Counted from the first letter of the stretch, positions 26,814-34,730 are shown. The stretch: 64,000 nucleotides of DNA from Prevotella sp. (GCA_017445845.1 JAFSRY010000023.1:1-64000), one strand, 5' to 3'. Made by a program: numbers and translations. Notes: a model not told the origin generated them from the sequence alone.

Positions 26814-28630
26814 ATCTGTTGCATGTCGTGCAGCTTCTTATAGTATCCTTCCTGGGCAATGAGTTCTTCGTGGGTACCGCTTTCTACGATACGCCCTTCG
26901 TGAAGGACATAGATGACGTCGGCATTGCGGATGGTAGAGAGTCGGTGGGCTATGGCGACCGTAGTGCGTGTCTTCATCAGCCGTTCCAAGGCATCCTGGA
27001 CCAGACGCTCACTCTCGGTGTCAAGGGCCGAAGTGGCTTCGTCCAGAATAAGTATGGGTGGATTCTTCAGGATGGCGCGGGCTATGCTGACGCGCTGGCG
27101 CTGACCGCCTGACAGACGACTGCCACGGTCACCGATGTTTGTGTCGAAGCCTTGCTCGGAAGCCATGATGAAATCATAGGCATTGGCAATTCGGGCAGCT
27201 TCTTCTACCGACCCTTTCTCGCCACCAAAGGTGATGTTATTATAGAAGGTGTCGTTGAAGAGAATGGCTTCCTGGTTGACATTGCCGATGAGTTGGCGCA
27301 GGTCGTGGACACCAATGTCTTTCACGTTGATGCCATCAATGAGCACTTCACCTTCCTGAACGTCATAGTAACGGGGAATAAGGTCGACGAGTGTCGACTT
27401 ACCACTGCCACTCTGACCGACCAGGGCGATGGTCTTACCTTTCGGCACGATGAGGTTGATGTCCTGCAGCACCCATTTGTCGGCATACTTAAACGACACA
27501 TGGCGGAACTCTATTTGATGTTCGAACGACTGGATGTGCACGGGGTTTTCCGGATCTTGTATGGTAATCTCCGCCTGAAGGATTTTATCGATACGCTCCA
27601 TCGAAGCCAGGCCCTTCGGTATGCTGTAGCCGGCTTTCGAGAACTCCTTCAAAGGCTGGATGATGCTGTATAGGATGACCATGTAATAGATAAAGAGCGA
27701 GCCGTCGAGGGAATGGCTGCTCAAGACGAGCATCCCGCCAAACCACATCACAACGACAATCATTACCGTCCCCAGAAACTCCGACATTGGATGTGCCATC
27801 TGCTGCCGTATGTTGACACGCATGATTTGGTTGCGATAGTCGGTATTGATACGGTCGAAACGGTCGTTCATCTTCTCTTCGGCACAGAAGGCCTTGATGA
27901 TGCGCAGGCCGCCCAGCGTCTCTTCCACCTGACTCATCGTATCACTCCATAACGCCTGTGCCTTGATGCTCTTTGCCTTCAGCTTTCGACCCACGAACCC
28001 CATGAACCAGCCAAAGACAGGCACAAAAAGGATTGTGAACAGGGTCAGTTGCCACGACAGGAAGATGAGCATTGAGAAATAGACAAGGATGAGGATGGGA
28101 TTTTTGAACAACATGTCAAGACTGGCCATGATGGAGTTCTCCACTTCCTGCACATCGCCGCTCATACGGGCAATGATGTCGCCCTTGCGCTCTTCAGAAA
28201 AGAAGCCCATGGAGAGGGAAGTGATTTTCTTATAGAGCTGGTTACGGATATCCCGGACCACACCGGTCCGTATAGGAATAATGGTGGCTGAAGAGAGGAA
28301 ATATGCCCCGGTCTTGAGAAACGTCATGAAGGTCAGCACGATGCCAATGACAAGCAAGGCCGTCGTGGCTCCCGTCGTGTCAATGAGGACGTTGACATAG
28401 TAGTTCATGTTGTTCAGCAATACCTCCTGCACATGGTTCCAATCCCATGACATCAACTCTGTGGCCTTCTCTGTTTCACCTGTCTGAAAGAGGATGTTCA
28501 GCATCGGAACGAGAGTGGCAAAAGAGAAAATATTGAGCACTGCCGACAGTATATTGAACACCACCGACAGCACCAGATACTTTTTATAGGGCGGGACAAA
28601 ACGCCTTAACACCTGTATGAATTCCTTCAT
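26810..28630 (-). CDS. MsbA-like ABC exporter (fused permease and ATPase)
   Basis: A 606-residue half-transporter. Residues about 20-310 form a six-helix type IV exporter domain; the nucleotide-binding domain follows, with Walker A (GQSGSGKST), signature LSGGQRQRVSIARA, Walker B (ILILDEATSALD) and H-loop (AIAHRLSTIRNAD). Homodimers flip lipid A-core or other lipids across the inner membrane. It starts a tightly overlapped operon with LtaS-like, LpxL-like and GT4 genes, which supports a lipid substrate. ATG 28630 was chosen since the longer frame would include the promoter. Confidence 0.88.
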   Translation of the reverse strand: MKEFIQVLRRFVPPYKKYLVLSVVFNILSAVLNIFSFATLVPMLNILFQTGETEKATELMSWDWNHVQEVLLNNMNYYVNVLIDTTGATTALLVIGIVLTFMTFLKTGAYFLSSATIIPIRTGVVRDIRNQLYKKITSLSMGFFSEERKGDIIARMSGDVQEVENSIMASLDMLFKNPILILVYFSMLIFLSWQLTLFTILFVPVFGWFMGFVGRKLKAKSIKAQALWSDTMSQVEETLGGLRIIKAFCAEEKMNDRFDRINTDYRNQIMRVNIRQQMAHPMSEFLGTVMIVVVMWFGGMLVLSSHSLDGSLFIYYMVILYSIIQPLKEFSKAGYSIPKGLASMERIDKILQAEITIQDPENPVHIQSFEHQIEFRHVSFKYADKWVLQDINLIVPKGKTIALVGQSGSGKSTLVDLIPRYYDVQEGEVLIDGINVKDIGVHDLRQLIGNVNQEAILFNDTFYNNITFGGEKGSVEEAARIANAYDFIMASEQGFDTNIGDRGSRLSGGQRQRVSIARAILKNPPILILDEATSALDTESERLVQDALERLMKTRTTVAIAHRLSTIRNADVIYVLHEGRIVESGTHEELIAQEGYYKKLHDMQQI

Positions 28631-28638
28631 GATGGGTA

Positions 28639-28668
28639 CAAAGATACTGCAAAAAGCAGACAACACAA
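28639..28668 (-). promoter_or_regulatory. Promoter of the envelope-lipid operon
   Basis: On the minus strand TTTG (28668-28665) and TATCTTTG (28646-28639) are separated by 18 bases. The -7 box ends only nine bases before the exporter start codon, so the mRNA would have almost no leader. Confidence 0.5.
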
Positions 28669-28745
28669 AATAAATTAAGAATTATTCATCTTTATTTGGC
28701 CGTTTGCTGGTTTAGAAACGAATAAACCCTCTAAGCCACCGACTC

Positions 28746-29981
28746 CTAAACAAGCAGGCGGCGGGAAAGGTAACGGACTGGATACCAGACGGACAGCCAA
28801 CCGACTGCGACAACGGTAGCAAAGACCAAAAGGACATCGAGGAAACTGACACTGACGGGATAAGCCTCGACAATGAAAGAGCCAGAGCTGCTACCCAGCT
28901 TGACGATGCCAAACTCTATCTGCACCCAACAGAGCAGGAGTCCCATCAGCAGTCCCACGACGGCACCGATGACAGCTATCATCCGGCCTTCAAACATAAA
29001 AATCTGTGCTATCTGACGGTCGGTGGTTCCCATATTGCGCAGGGTCTGCACGTCATCCTTCTTCTCGATGATGAGCATCGAAAGCGACCCGATGATATTG
29101 AAACATGCCACGATGAGGATGAACGTCAGGAAGATGTAGGCGATGAACTTCTCTATCTGCATGATGCGGAAGGTGTCGTCCTGCTGCTCATAGCGGTCGA
29201 GGGCACGAAAACGTCCCGCTGCCAGTTGGGTTATTTTTTTCTTAACCGTGGTGACCTGACTGGGGTCTTTCAGCTTCAACATGAGCGACGACACACGCCC
29301 CTGCAAGTCGAAAAGCCTGCGGGCAAAAGCCACCGACGTAATGACATGGTCGCTGTCATAGCGGCTTTGGTTGACGGCAAACACACAACCTGGCGACAAC
29401 AGGGAGTCGACGACAAATCCCGACGAAGGGTTCGACATATCGAGCTGACCCTCACGCTGGGGGGCATAGATGCGGAGCCACTCGCCCCAATGGGCCAGCA
29501 TTCCGAGGTCTTGTGCCAGTCGGTAGCCGGCGATGCCATACTGCAAGTCACCATCGTGAAGTTCAAACTGCCCGTCGCCATAGAGGATGTTATCAATGTG
29601 GGTTAGCTTCTTGAAATTGTCGTCGACGCCCATCACGGTGACCATCTGCTGTTTGTCTTCATAGACTGCCAATGCCATATCCTCCACACAATCGGTGGCG
29701 ATGAGCACTTCGGGCCATTGGCGTATTGCAGCCAGCACGGGGTCGTCGGCGGCGACCGTCTTACCCTCGGTGGGTATCACCTTCAGCTGAGGGTCGAAGT
29801 TGGTGAAGAGCGAGCCTACCAAGTCGCTGAAGCCATTGAAGACGCTGAGCACGATGATCATCGCCATTGTCGCCACCGCCACCCCAATCATTGAAATGGC
29901 TGAGATGACGTTAATGGCATTGGTCGACTTCTTCGAGAAGAGATAACGCCGTGCTATATAGAATGGAAAGTTGTATTTCAT
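28746..29981 (-). CDS. LolC/LolE-like ABC transporter permease
   Basis: A 411-residue FtsX/MacB-type permease. Motif FYIARRYLFSKKSTNAINVI begins the protein, one transmembrane helix follows (VAVATMAMIIVLSVFNGF), then a large periplasmic domain of about 200 residues and three C-terminal helices (IFLTFILIVACFNIIGSLSM onward). This is the four-helix layout of LolC/E, which extract lipoproteins from the inner membrane with the ATPase LolD. No LolD gene is adjacent. The start is at MKYNFPFYIARR; an upstream in-frame ATG would add an unrelated polar 34 residues derived from an intergenic hairpin region. rbfA precedes it, as often in this phylum. Confidence 0.85.
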   Translation of the reverse strand: MKYNFPFYIARRYLFSKKSTNAINVISAISMIGVAVATMAMIIVLSVFNGFSDLVGSLFTNFDPQLKVIPTEGKTVAADDPVLAAIRQWPEVLIATDCVEDMALAVYEDKQQMVTVMGVDDNFKKLTHIDNILYGDGQFELHDGDLQYGIAGYRLAQDLGMLAHWGEWLRIYAPQREGQLDMSNPSSGFVVDSLLSPGCVFAVNQSRYDSDHVITSVAFARRLFDLQGRVSSLMLKLKDPSQVTTVKKKITQLAAGRFRALDRYEQQDDTFRIMQIEKFIAYIFLTFILIVACFNIIGSLSMLIIEKKDDVQTLRNMGTTDRQIAQIFMFEGRMIAVIGAVVGLLMGLLLCWVQIEFGIVKLGSSSGSFIVEAYPVSVSFLDVLLVFATVVAVGWLSVWYPVRYLSRRLLV

Positions 29982-30017
29982 CCGACCTTTTGACTTTGTC
30001 TTCCTCTGTCGCGACTC

Positions 30018-30098
30018 GGCAATGTGCAAACAAGTTTGCATTGCCCTCGCTGCTCCATCGGTTCTCGCCAAGGCAGACATCAAGCAAGCTTGGTCTGC
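30018..30098. repeat. Two bulged hairpins between rbfA and the LolE-like gene
   Basis: Arms 30018-30031 and 30034-30045 pair over 12 positions with a two-base bulge; arms 30073-30085 and 30088-30098 pair over 11 positions, also with a two-base bulge on the same side. Both loops are two bases. They fill most of the 164-base gap. They may form a processing or attenuation structure in the rbfA-lolE transcript, or be a dispersed repeat. Confidence 0.55.
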
Positions 30099-30123
30099 TC
30101 TTTTGGCTTAACGAAAACGTTTG

Positions 30124-30459
30124 TTACTTCTTCAACAGTTCATCAATGCGGTCGATGTAGTCGAGGGAGTCATCGACAAAGAAGCGCAACTCGGGGATGA
30201 TACGCACCTGGTTACGAATACGGGTGCCGAGTTCATAGCGAATGGTCTTCTGACTGGCATTGACGTTCTCAAGAATCTCCGTGGCCTTTTCCGAGGGGAA
30301 CACGCTCAGATAGGCTGTGCAGACACTGAGGTCAGGACTGACCTTGGTGCGCGTTACACTGACCATCACACCATGCATCATGCGGGTCTGACTTTGGAAA
30401 ATGAGACTCAGCTCCTTCTGGAGCATCCGGGCAATCTTGTTCTGTCTTGTTTCTTGCAT
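30124..30459 (-). CDS. rbfA: Ribosome-binding factor A
   Basis: A 111-residue KH-fold protein that helps mature the 30S subunit, acting on 16S rRNA near its 5' end. Family features: MQETRQNKIARMLQKELSLI at the N terminus, the middle VTRTKVSPDLSVCTAYLSVF and RNQVRIIPELRFFVDDSLDY near the C terminus. Length is standard. Start chosen at MQETRQ; an earlier in-frame start adds seven residues with no family resemblance. It begins only four bases after the stop of the upstream GH18-like gene. Confidence 0.93.
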   Translation of the reverse strand: MQETRQNKIARMLQKELSLIFQSQTRMMHGVMVSVTRTKVSPDLSVCTAYLSVFPSEKATEILENVNASQKTIRYELGTRIRNQVRIIPELRFFVDDSLDYIDRIDELLKK

Positions 30460-30463
30460 AATT

Positions 30464-31822
30464 CTATTTTTGGGCCGCACCGAGACTCCATTCCGAGATG
30501 GGTCCCCGTGGGGCTATTTTTTTGCCTTTATATATATATACTTGTCCTGATGTGGGCTCACCGATACGCTGTCCCTGCAAGTTATAGATGACGGAAGGTT
30601 CCATATCGTCAGTCTTGACGGGTGACACGCCACTTTCATCAACCTTTGAGATGATGAGTGATACGGCACGGTTGCGATAGTTGCGGTCTCGTCCGTTATA
30701 GACATAGGAGAGGTCAGGGCTCGACGCCGTGAACGTGACCGAACTGGATGCCGTTCCCCTCAGTTCATCGTTGATAAACAACTGTATCTGATAGCCTTCA
30801 CGCACTTTTATCGACTCGATGTCTTTCTGTGTGACGCCATAGGCTGCGAGGTCAGCCAGATGGTAGGAGCCTTCGGGCAGTGCGACGCTATAGCCACCGT
30901 AGTCGACCTCACTATAGACTGTTACGGCGGTCTGTCGGCTTGTCACTGTTTTCGAGGGGTAGATACGGTTCATGGCCGTTGCCCAGTTGTGCAGGTTCCA
31001 TGTTTCGTCATTATAGACCCATACAAAAGCGCCCACGACACCATTATTGCTCTTCCACGACTTCATCTGGCTGAGAGAGGTCTCCATGTCGGTCTGATAG
31101 TTGGTGCGACCGGCATGAACAGGCAGGTCGCCGAGCTTCCAGTCCGACGGATTATTGTAGGCTCCGCCGTCATAGCACTGTATGAGCACACGGTCGCAGG
31201 CTCCGGAACGCTGGCGATTGAGCTGAGTGACAAGGCTATTCCAGAAACTCTTGTTCGTATAGGGTGCCACCGTGGTCTTGTAGCCCAAATCAAACATCAT
31301 GGCATGGAACTTCACGGCCGTCGAGGCATCATAACACTGCTCGTCGTCGTTGTTTACAGCTTCTATTTCGGGGATTGCCTCTTTTAATGCCTTGAAGTTG
31401 CGATAGAGGATGGTTTCCTCGCCAGTGCCTTCTTTATTGATCAGGTCCCGGATATGGTTGTAAGAGTCGTTACCCCATCCGCCGATACAGATCTCAATGC
31501 GTTCGATGCTGGTGGGCGCGGTTTTCAGGTCTCTGATGTCCGCTGCATAGTAGGGTTGAACCTTGTTGAAGATGTATTCACCATTCCGGCAGATGATGCC
31601 GCCAGCCTCTCCGCCATTGTCCACCATCAGTGTGCCGTCGGCATCGACATGGACATTGAAGAGAATGACGTATGTAAAACCGGAATTACGAAGGGTTTTG
31701 ATGGTGTTGGGACGTGCACGACGGATATGGCCGCCCGCATAGACGCCCGTGCCGCCTTGTGCCGGCAGGTCGGCAGTGCCCATGAGAAGGCACAGTAAAG
31801 TCAGGATTAGTTGTTTCTTCAT
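30464..31822 (-). CDS. Secreted GH18-like protein with beta/gamma-crystallin-like domain
   Basis: A 452-residue exported protein, signal peptide ending DLPAQ (about residue 21). Residues about 22-290 look like a TIM barrel of the GH18 superfamily (YVILFNVHVDADGTL; IEICIGGWGND; VNNDDEQCYD; VGAFVWVYNDE). The canonical chitinase DxxDxDxE is not intact, so activity is uncertain. Residues about 300-395 resemble a beta/gamma-crystallin unit (YSEVDYGGYSVALPEGSYHL). It carries the shared tail IYNLQGQRIG...KGKKI, but with an extra 13 residues beyond it. A run of seven A bases lies exactly at the point where the tail normally ends, so a slipped base could explain the extension. Confidence 0.55.
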   Translation of the reverse strand: MKKQLILTLLCLLMGTADLPAQGGTGVYAGGHIRRARPNTIKTLRNSGFTYVILFNVHVDADGTLMVDNGGEAGGIICRNGEYIFNKVQPYYAADIRDLKTAPTSIERIEICIGGWGNDSYNHIRDLINKEGTGEETILYRNFKALKEAIPEIEAVNNDDEQCYDASTAVKFHAMMFDLGYKTTVAPYTNKSFWNSLVTQLNRQRSGACDRVLIQCYDGGAYNNPSDWKLGDLPVHAGRTNYQTDMETSLSQMKSWKSNNGVVGAFVWVYNDETWNLHNWATAMNRIYPSKTVTSRQTAVTVYSEVDYGGYSVALPEGSYHLADLAAYGVTQKDIESIKVREGYQIQLFINDELRGTASSSVTFTASSPDLSYVYNGRDRNYRNRAVSLIISKVDESGVSPVKTDDMEPSVIYNLQGQRIGEPTSGQVYIYKGKKIAPRGPISEWSLGAAQK

Positions 31823-31881
31823 AAAAAAGACCTGTTCCCCTGCCACTTCTCATGGCATGGGGAGTATTTGTTTATTGTTTT

Positions 31882-32517
31882 TTATTCTTTGGGGTTCTTC
31901 CTCATAATCGTCAGCCCGTCGCGGAGAGGCAGAATGACTTGCTCTACGCGAGGGTCTTGTGCCACATGCTCGTTGAAACGGCGGATGCCGAGGGTCTGCG
32001 CATCGTGGTCATAGGAAGAGTCGACGACGTGGCCGTCCCACAGCGTGTTGTCAGCCAAAAGGTAACCACCGTCGTTGAGCAAAGGCAGCAGCGCCTCGTA
32101 GGTTTCGGTATAGGTGCGCTTGTCGCCATCGATGAACATCATGTCGAAGGTCAGGCCCAGTCGAGGGGCTTCCACCGTGGCATCGCCGATGATGAAATGG
32201 ATGCGGTTGCCGTAGGGAGACCCTTCCATCCATTCGCGGGCGAAGTCCTCCATCTCGTCGTTGATTTCGAAGGTGTATAGTTCGCCGCCCTCCGCCAGGC
32301 CCTCTGCCATCGACAGTGCCGAATATCCGCTGAACGTCCCGACTTCAAGGATGCGCCGGGGACGTATCATCGTGACCAGCAGTTTCAGCAGCCGTCCCTG
32401 CACATGTCCGCTGGCCATGCGCCCATGCACCGTCTGCACGTTCGTCGCCCGCCAAAGCCGATAGAGATAGTCGGGCTCGGCAGCGGTAAACTTCTCCACA
32501 TAGTCATTCAGCTCCAC
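31882..32517 (-). CDS. Class I SAM-dependent O-methyltransferase
   Basis: A 211-residue enzyme of the catechol/caffeoyl-CoA O-methyltransferase type. The SAM-binding motif I is RILEVGTFSGYSALSMAEGL; the metal- and substrate-binding Asp appear in MMFIDGDKRTYTETYEALLP and LLADNTLWDGHV. Bacterial relatives include tRNA wobble-uridine methyltransferase TrmR, so an RNA substrate is possible. Its first 14 bases overlap the end of aroQ in another frame, implying cotranscription with it. Confidence 0.85.
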   Translation of the reverse strand: MELNDYVEKFTAAEPDYLYRLWRATNVQTVHGRMASGHVQGRLLKLLVTMIRPRRILEVGTFSGYSALSMAEGLAEGGELYTFEINDEMEDFAREWMEGSPYGNRIHFIIGDATVEAPRLGLTFDMMFIDGDKRTYTETYEALLPLLNDGGYLLADNTLWDGHVVDSSYDHDAQTLGIRRFNEHVAQDPRVEQVILPLRDGLTIMRKNPKE

Positions 32518-32941
32518 ACGCCTTACTTCTAAAGCTTTCTATACCCAGACGATAGGAGTCCATGCCGAAGCCGCAGATGACGCCCCGGCAGGCACTGCTG
32601 ATGAGCGAATGATGTCGGAATTCCTCGCGCCGATGCACATTCGAGATATGCACCTCCACGACGGGAACCGTCAGCGAACGGATGCAGTCATGAAGGGCTA
32701 CCGACGTATGCGTATAGGCACCGGCATTGAGCACCACACCGTCAACACCGCCGAAGCCGACCTCTTGCAGCTTGTTGATGAGCTCGCCCTCGACATTACT
32801 CTGATAGCAGGTCAGCTCGACGTCAGGATAGCGGCCGCGCAAAGCCTCCAGGCAAGCCTCCATCGACTCCTTGCCGTAGATGCCTGGCTCACGTTGGCCC
32901 AGCAGGTTAAGGTTCGGACCGTTTATGATAAGTATCTTCAT
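32504..32941 (-). CDS. aroQ: Type II 3-dehydroquinate dehydratase
   Basis: A 145-residue enzyme, normal for the type II class, which dehydrates 3-dehydroquinate to 3-dehydroshikimate in aromatic amino acid synthesis. The N terminus MKILIINGPNLNLLGQREPG, the active-loop Tyr in IYGKESME, the middle SNVEGELINKLQEV and the catalytic segment VVLNAGAYTHTSVAL plus EVHISNVHRREEFR are all present. Divergent from xerD. Confidence 0.95.
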   Translation of the reverse strand: MKILIINGPNLNLLGQREPGIYGKESMEACLEALRGRYPDVELTCYQSNVEGELINKLQEVGFGGVDGVVLNAGAYTHTSVALHDCIRSLTVPVVEVHISNVHRREEFRHHSLISSACRGVICGFGMDSYRLGIESFRSKACGAE

Positions 32942-32982
32942 TTTTTCACCCTCTCACGCTTGCTTTTTATATTCTTTTTTCT

Positions 32983-33012
32983 TACCTTTGCAAAATCATT
33001 GATGCAAAGGTA
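32983..33012. promoter_or_regulatory. Face-to-face promoters of aroQ and xerD
   Basis: TACCTTTGCA at 32983-32992 and its exact reverse complement at 33003-33012 form a 10-bp inverted repeat around a 10-base spacer. The left copy is a -7 box reading right (xerD), the right copy a -7 box reading left (aroQ). Predicted transcription starts lie within the spacer, so the two polymerases would compete for the same bases. Confidence 0.55.
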
Positions 33013-33016
33013 CGAA

Positions 33017-33267
33017 AAATTCGATTAAGTGAGGAAAATAAATTCATTTATTTTTCCGAGCGTGAGATTTTTATCCAAAAATTCGATTAAGTGAGGAAAA
33101 TAAATTCATTTATTTTTCCGAGCGTGAGAATTTTATCCAAAAATTCGATTAAGTGAGGAAAATAAATGCATTTATTTTTCCGAGCGTGAGAATTTTATCC
33201 AAATAAAATGAAAAATGAGAAATAAGAAATGAAAAATATTTCCGAACGTGAGAATTTTTATCCAAAA
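33017..33267 (+). repeat. Tandem 62-bp repeat array before xerD
   Basis: Three near-identical 62-base units start at 33017, 33079 and 33141; a fourth, degenerate unit covers about 33203-33267 and keeps mainly its 3' part (CCGAACGTGAGAATTTTTAT). Each full unit contains the inverted repeat AAATAAA, TTCA (or TGCA), TTTATTT. The array lies in the untranslated leader of xerD. It is not a CRISPR array: units follow directly on each other without variable spacers. Confidence 0.85.
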
Positions 33268-33282
33268 AGAGAGTTCAAGACC

Positions 33283-34176
33283 ATGGACATTCTCCGCGAC
33301 TACTACCGTTACCTGAAACTGGAGCGAAACTATACGGCCAACACCCTTGAGGCCTACCGGCACGACCTGGAGCGGCTGCAGCAGTATTGCAAGGAGAGCA
33401 AGCTGGAGATTACCGACATCACGCTCGACGACCTGCACGCCTTTGCCACCCGGCTCCACGACCACCGGATAGGAGCACGCTCGCAGGCCCGTATCCTCAG
33501 CGGCACGCGCGCCTTCTACCGCTATCTGCTACTCGAAGGCTACATCGACAACGACCCCACCGAACTGCTCGAATGGCCCACCCTGCCCCAGCACCTGCCC
33601 GAGGTGCTCACCACCAGTGAAGTAGACCGGATAGAAGACTCCATCGACCTCAGCCAGCCACAGGGACATCGCAACCGAGCCATCATCGAAGTGCTCTTCT
33701 CCTGCGGACTCCGCGTGAGCGAACTCGTGAACCTCCGGCTCTCCGACATCTTCGAGAAAGAACGCTTCGTACGCGTCATGGGCAAGGGACGCAAGGAACG
33801 CCTCGTCCCCATCTCCGACCGAGCCGTCAGCGAACTCCACGACTGGTATCACCACCGCAACCTCATGAAGATAAAGGCCGGCGAAGAAGACTATGTGTTT
33901 CTCAACCGACGCGGAGCCCGCCTGACCCGCACGATGGTCCTCCTCATCATCAAGCGGCAGGCCGAAGAAGCCGGCATCCGGAAAACCGTCTCGCCACACA
34001 CCTTCCGCCACTCCTTCGCCACCGAACTGCTGAAGGGCGGTGCCGACCTCCGCGTCATACAGAGTATGCTCGGACACGAGACCATCGGCACCACCGAGAT
34101 ATACACCCACCTCGACACCACCACCCTTCGGGAGGAAGTGCTGCTGCACCATCCGAGAAACCGAAAACACACATAA
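33283..34176 (+). CDS. xerD: Tyrosine recombinase XerD
   Basis: A 297-residue site-specific recombinase that resolves chromosome dimers at dif. The SAM-like N-terminal domain (residues 1-85, LKLERNYTANTLEAYRHDL) is followed by the catalytic domain with Arg in FSCGLRVSELVNL, Lys in VMGKGRKERLVP, HxxR in SPHTFRHSFATELLKGG, His in LGHETIGTTEIY and the Tyr nucleophile in that same segment. All catalytic residues are present. I chose ATG 33283, since an earlier in-frame start would translate the end of the 62-bp repeat. XerD rather than XerC is based on general resemblance. Confidence 0.88.
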   Translation: MDILRDYYRYLKLERNYTANTLEAYRHDLERLQQYCKESKLEITDITLDDLHAFATRLHDHRIGARSQARILSGTRAFYRYLLLEGYIDNDPTELLEWPTLPQHLPEVLTTSEVDRIEDSIDLSQPQGHRNRAIIEVLFSCGLRVSELVNLRLSDIFEKERFVRVMGKGRKERLVPISDRAVSELHDWYHHRNLMKIKAGEEDYVFLNRRGARLTRTMVLLIIKRQAEEAGIRKTVSPHTFRHSFATELLKGGADLRVIQSMLGHETIGTTEIYTHLDTTTLREEVLLHHPRNRKHT

Positions 34177-34181
34177 AAAAC

Positions 34182-34319
34182 ATGGTCTCCTTCCTACCAC
34201 GAATTACACTCATTGCCCGAAGACTGCAGCAGCGCAATCGGGAAGAGATAACAGAGGACGTGACGCTCAACGCCACACTCTACCCACAAAACACCAACAA
34301 TAACTACAAATATTCATAG
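34182..34319 (+). CDS. Possible 45-residue protein after xerD
   Basis: An open frame starting five bases after the xerD stop: MVSFLPRITLIARRLQQRNR at the start, a mixed polar middle and an Asn/Tyr-rich end (NTNNNYKYS). It has an amphipathic basic N terminus and plausible codon choice but no recognised domain. It could equally be chance; xerD normally ends such units. Included for completeness. Confidence 0.25.
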   Translation: MVSFLPRITLIARRLQQRNREEITEDVTLNATLYPQNTNNNYKYS

Positions 34320-34346
34320 GGAGGGGTGATTTTTACCTCAAAATAT

Positions 34347-34378
34347 TTTGCAGTTTCCGGATTTATTTCGTACCTTTG
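34347..34378 (+). promoter_or_regulatory. Promoter of the leader RNA/subtilase operon
   Basis: TTTG at 34347-34350, 20-base spacer and TACCTTTG at 34371-34378. Transcription is predicted to start near 34385, over 340 bases before the subtilase start codon. Confidence 0.65.
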
Positions 34379-34384
34379 CAGCGT

Positions 34385-34663
34385 CACTCAGTTAGTCCGT
34401 ATGTGGGCTGGTGGGAGACCATATATATGAGAAAGACGTTTTCGAACGTCTGTCGTTGTGAGCCAAGAACTTCGCAAATTCCTAACATCACAGCAGGCAG
34501 ATGACAACCGAAACGTCTGCGTGGTACGTTCCTATATACTTTATTATATTATATATAGTTCGTGCTGGCGTGGGCTAACTGCGTTGTCTATCCTGTGTGA
34601 TGTAGGCAATGCGAAGGCCTTTGGCTCCAGGATGGGCAGAAGAACAGCACCTGCGCCTTTTTT
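34385..34663 (+). ncRNA. Structured leader RNA or independent small RNA
   Basis: A non-coding stretch between the promoter and the subtilase gene. CAGTTAGTCC (34389-34398) pairs with GGGCTAACTG (34572-34581) with one G-U, forming a closing helix that starts about four bases after the predicted transcript start. Inside, AGACGTT-TTCG-AACGTCT (34434-34451) makes a strong tetraloop hairpin. AACGTCT recurs at 34512-34518, so the same 5' arm has two possible partners. The stretch ends with a terminator-like hairpin. I cannot assign it to a known family; 6S RNA or an attenuator are possible readings. Confidence 0.5.
34634..34663 (+). terminator. Terminator-like hairpin in the leader
   Basis: GGGCAG (34634-34639) pairs with CTGCGCC (34651-34657, one bulged base), followed by TTTTTT (34658-34663). 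It lies 67 bases before the subtilase start and could end a small RNA or act as an attenuator. Confidence 0.5.
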
Positions 34664-34730
34664 GTGTCTATGCAAAATCTATATTTTTTTAATTGCCGAT
34701 TAGGGGTGTAGTGGGCAGGAGAAGGTTTAT

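Noticed and set aside
28631..28666. Longer start of the MsbA-like exporter
   Set aside because: The extra codons cover the promoter -7 box and give no family resemblance.
33017..33267. CRISPR array before xerD
   Set aside because: The 62-base units are directly adjacent with no variable spacers, and no cas genes are present.
33229..33282. Upstream start of xerD
   Set aside because: These codons translate the end of the degenerate 62-bp repeat; the conserved protein begins at MDILRDYYRYLKLE.
34385..34663. tmRNA, RNase P RNA or SRP RNA in the leader
   Set aside because: The signature sequences of these RNAs were looked for and not found.
34458..34703. 81-codon frame starting with GTG in the leader before the subtilase gene
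   Set aside because: It runs through the closing helix and the terminator-like hairpin, has poor codon use and ends in a Phe/Ile string; a structured RNA fits better.
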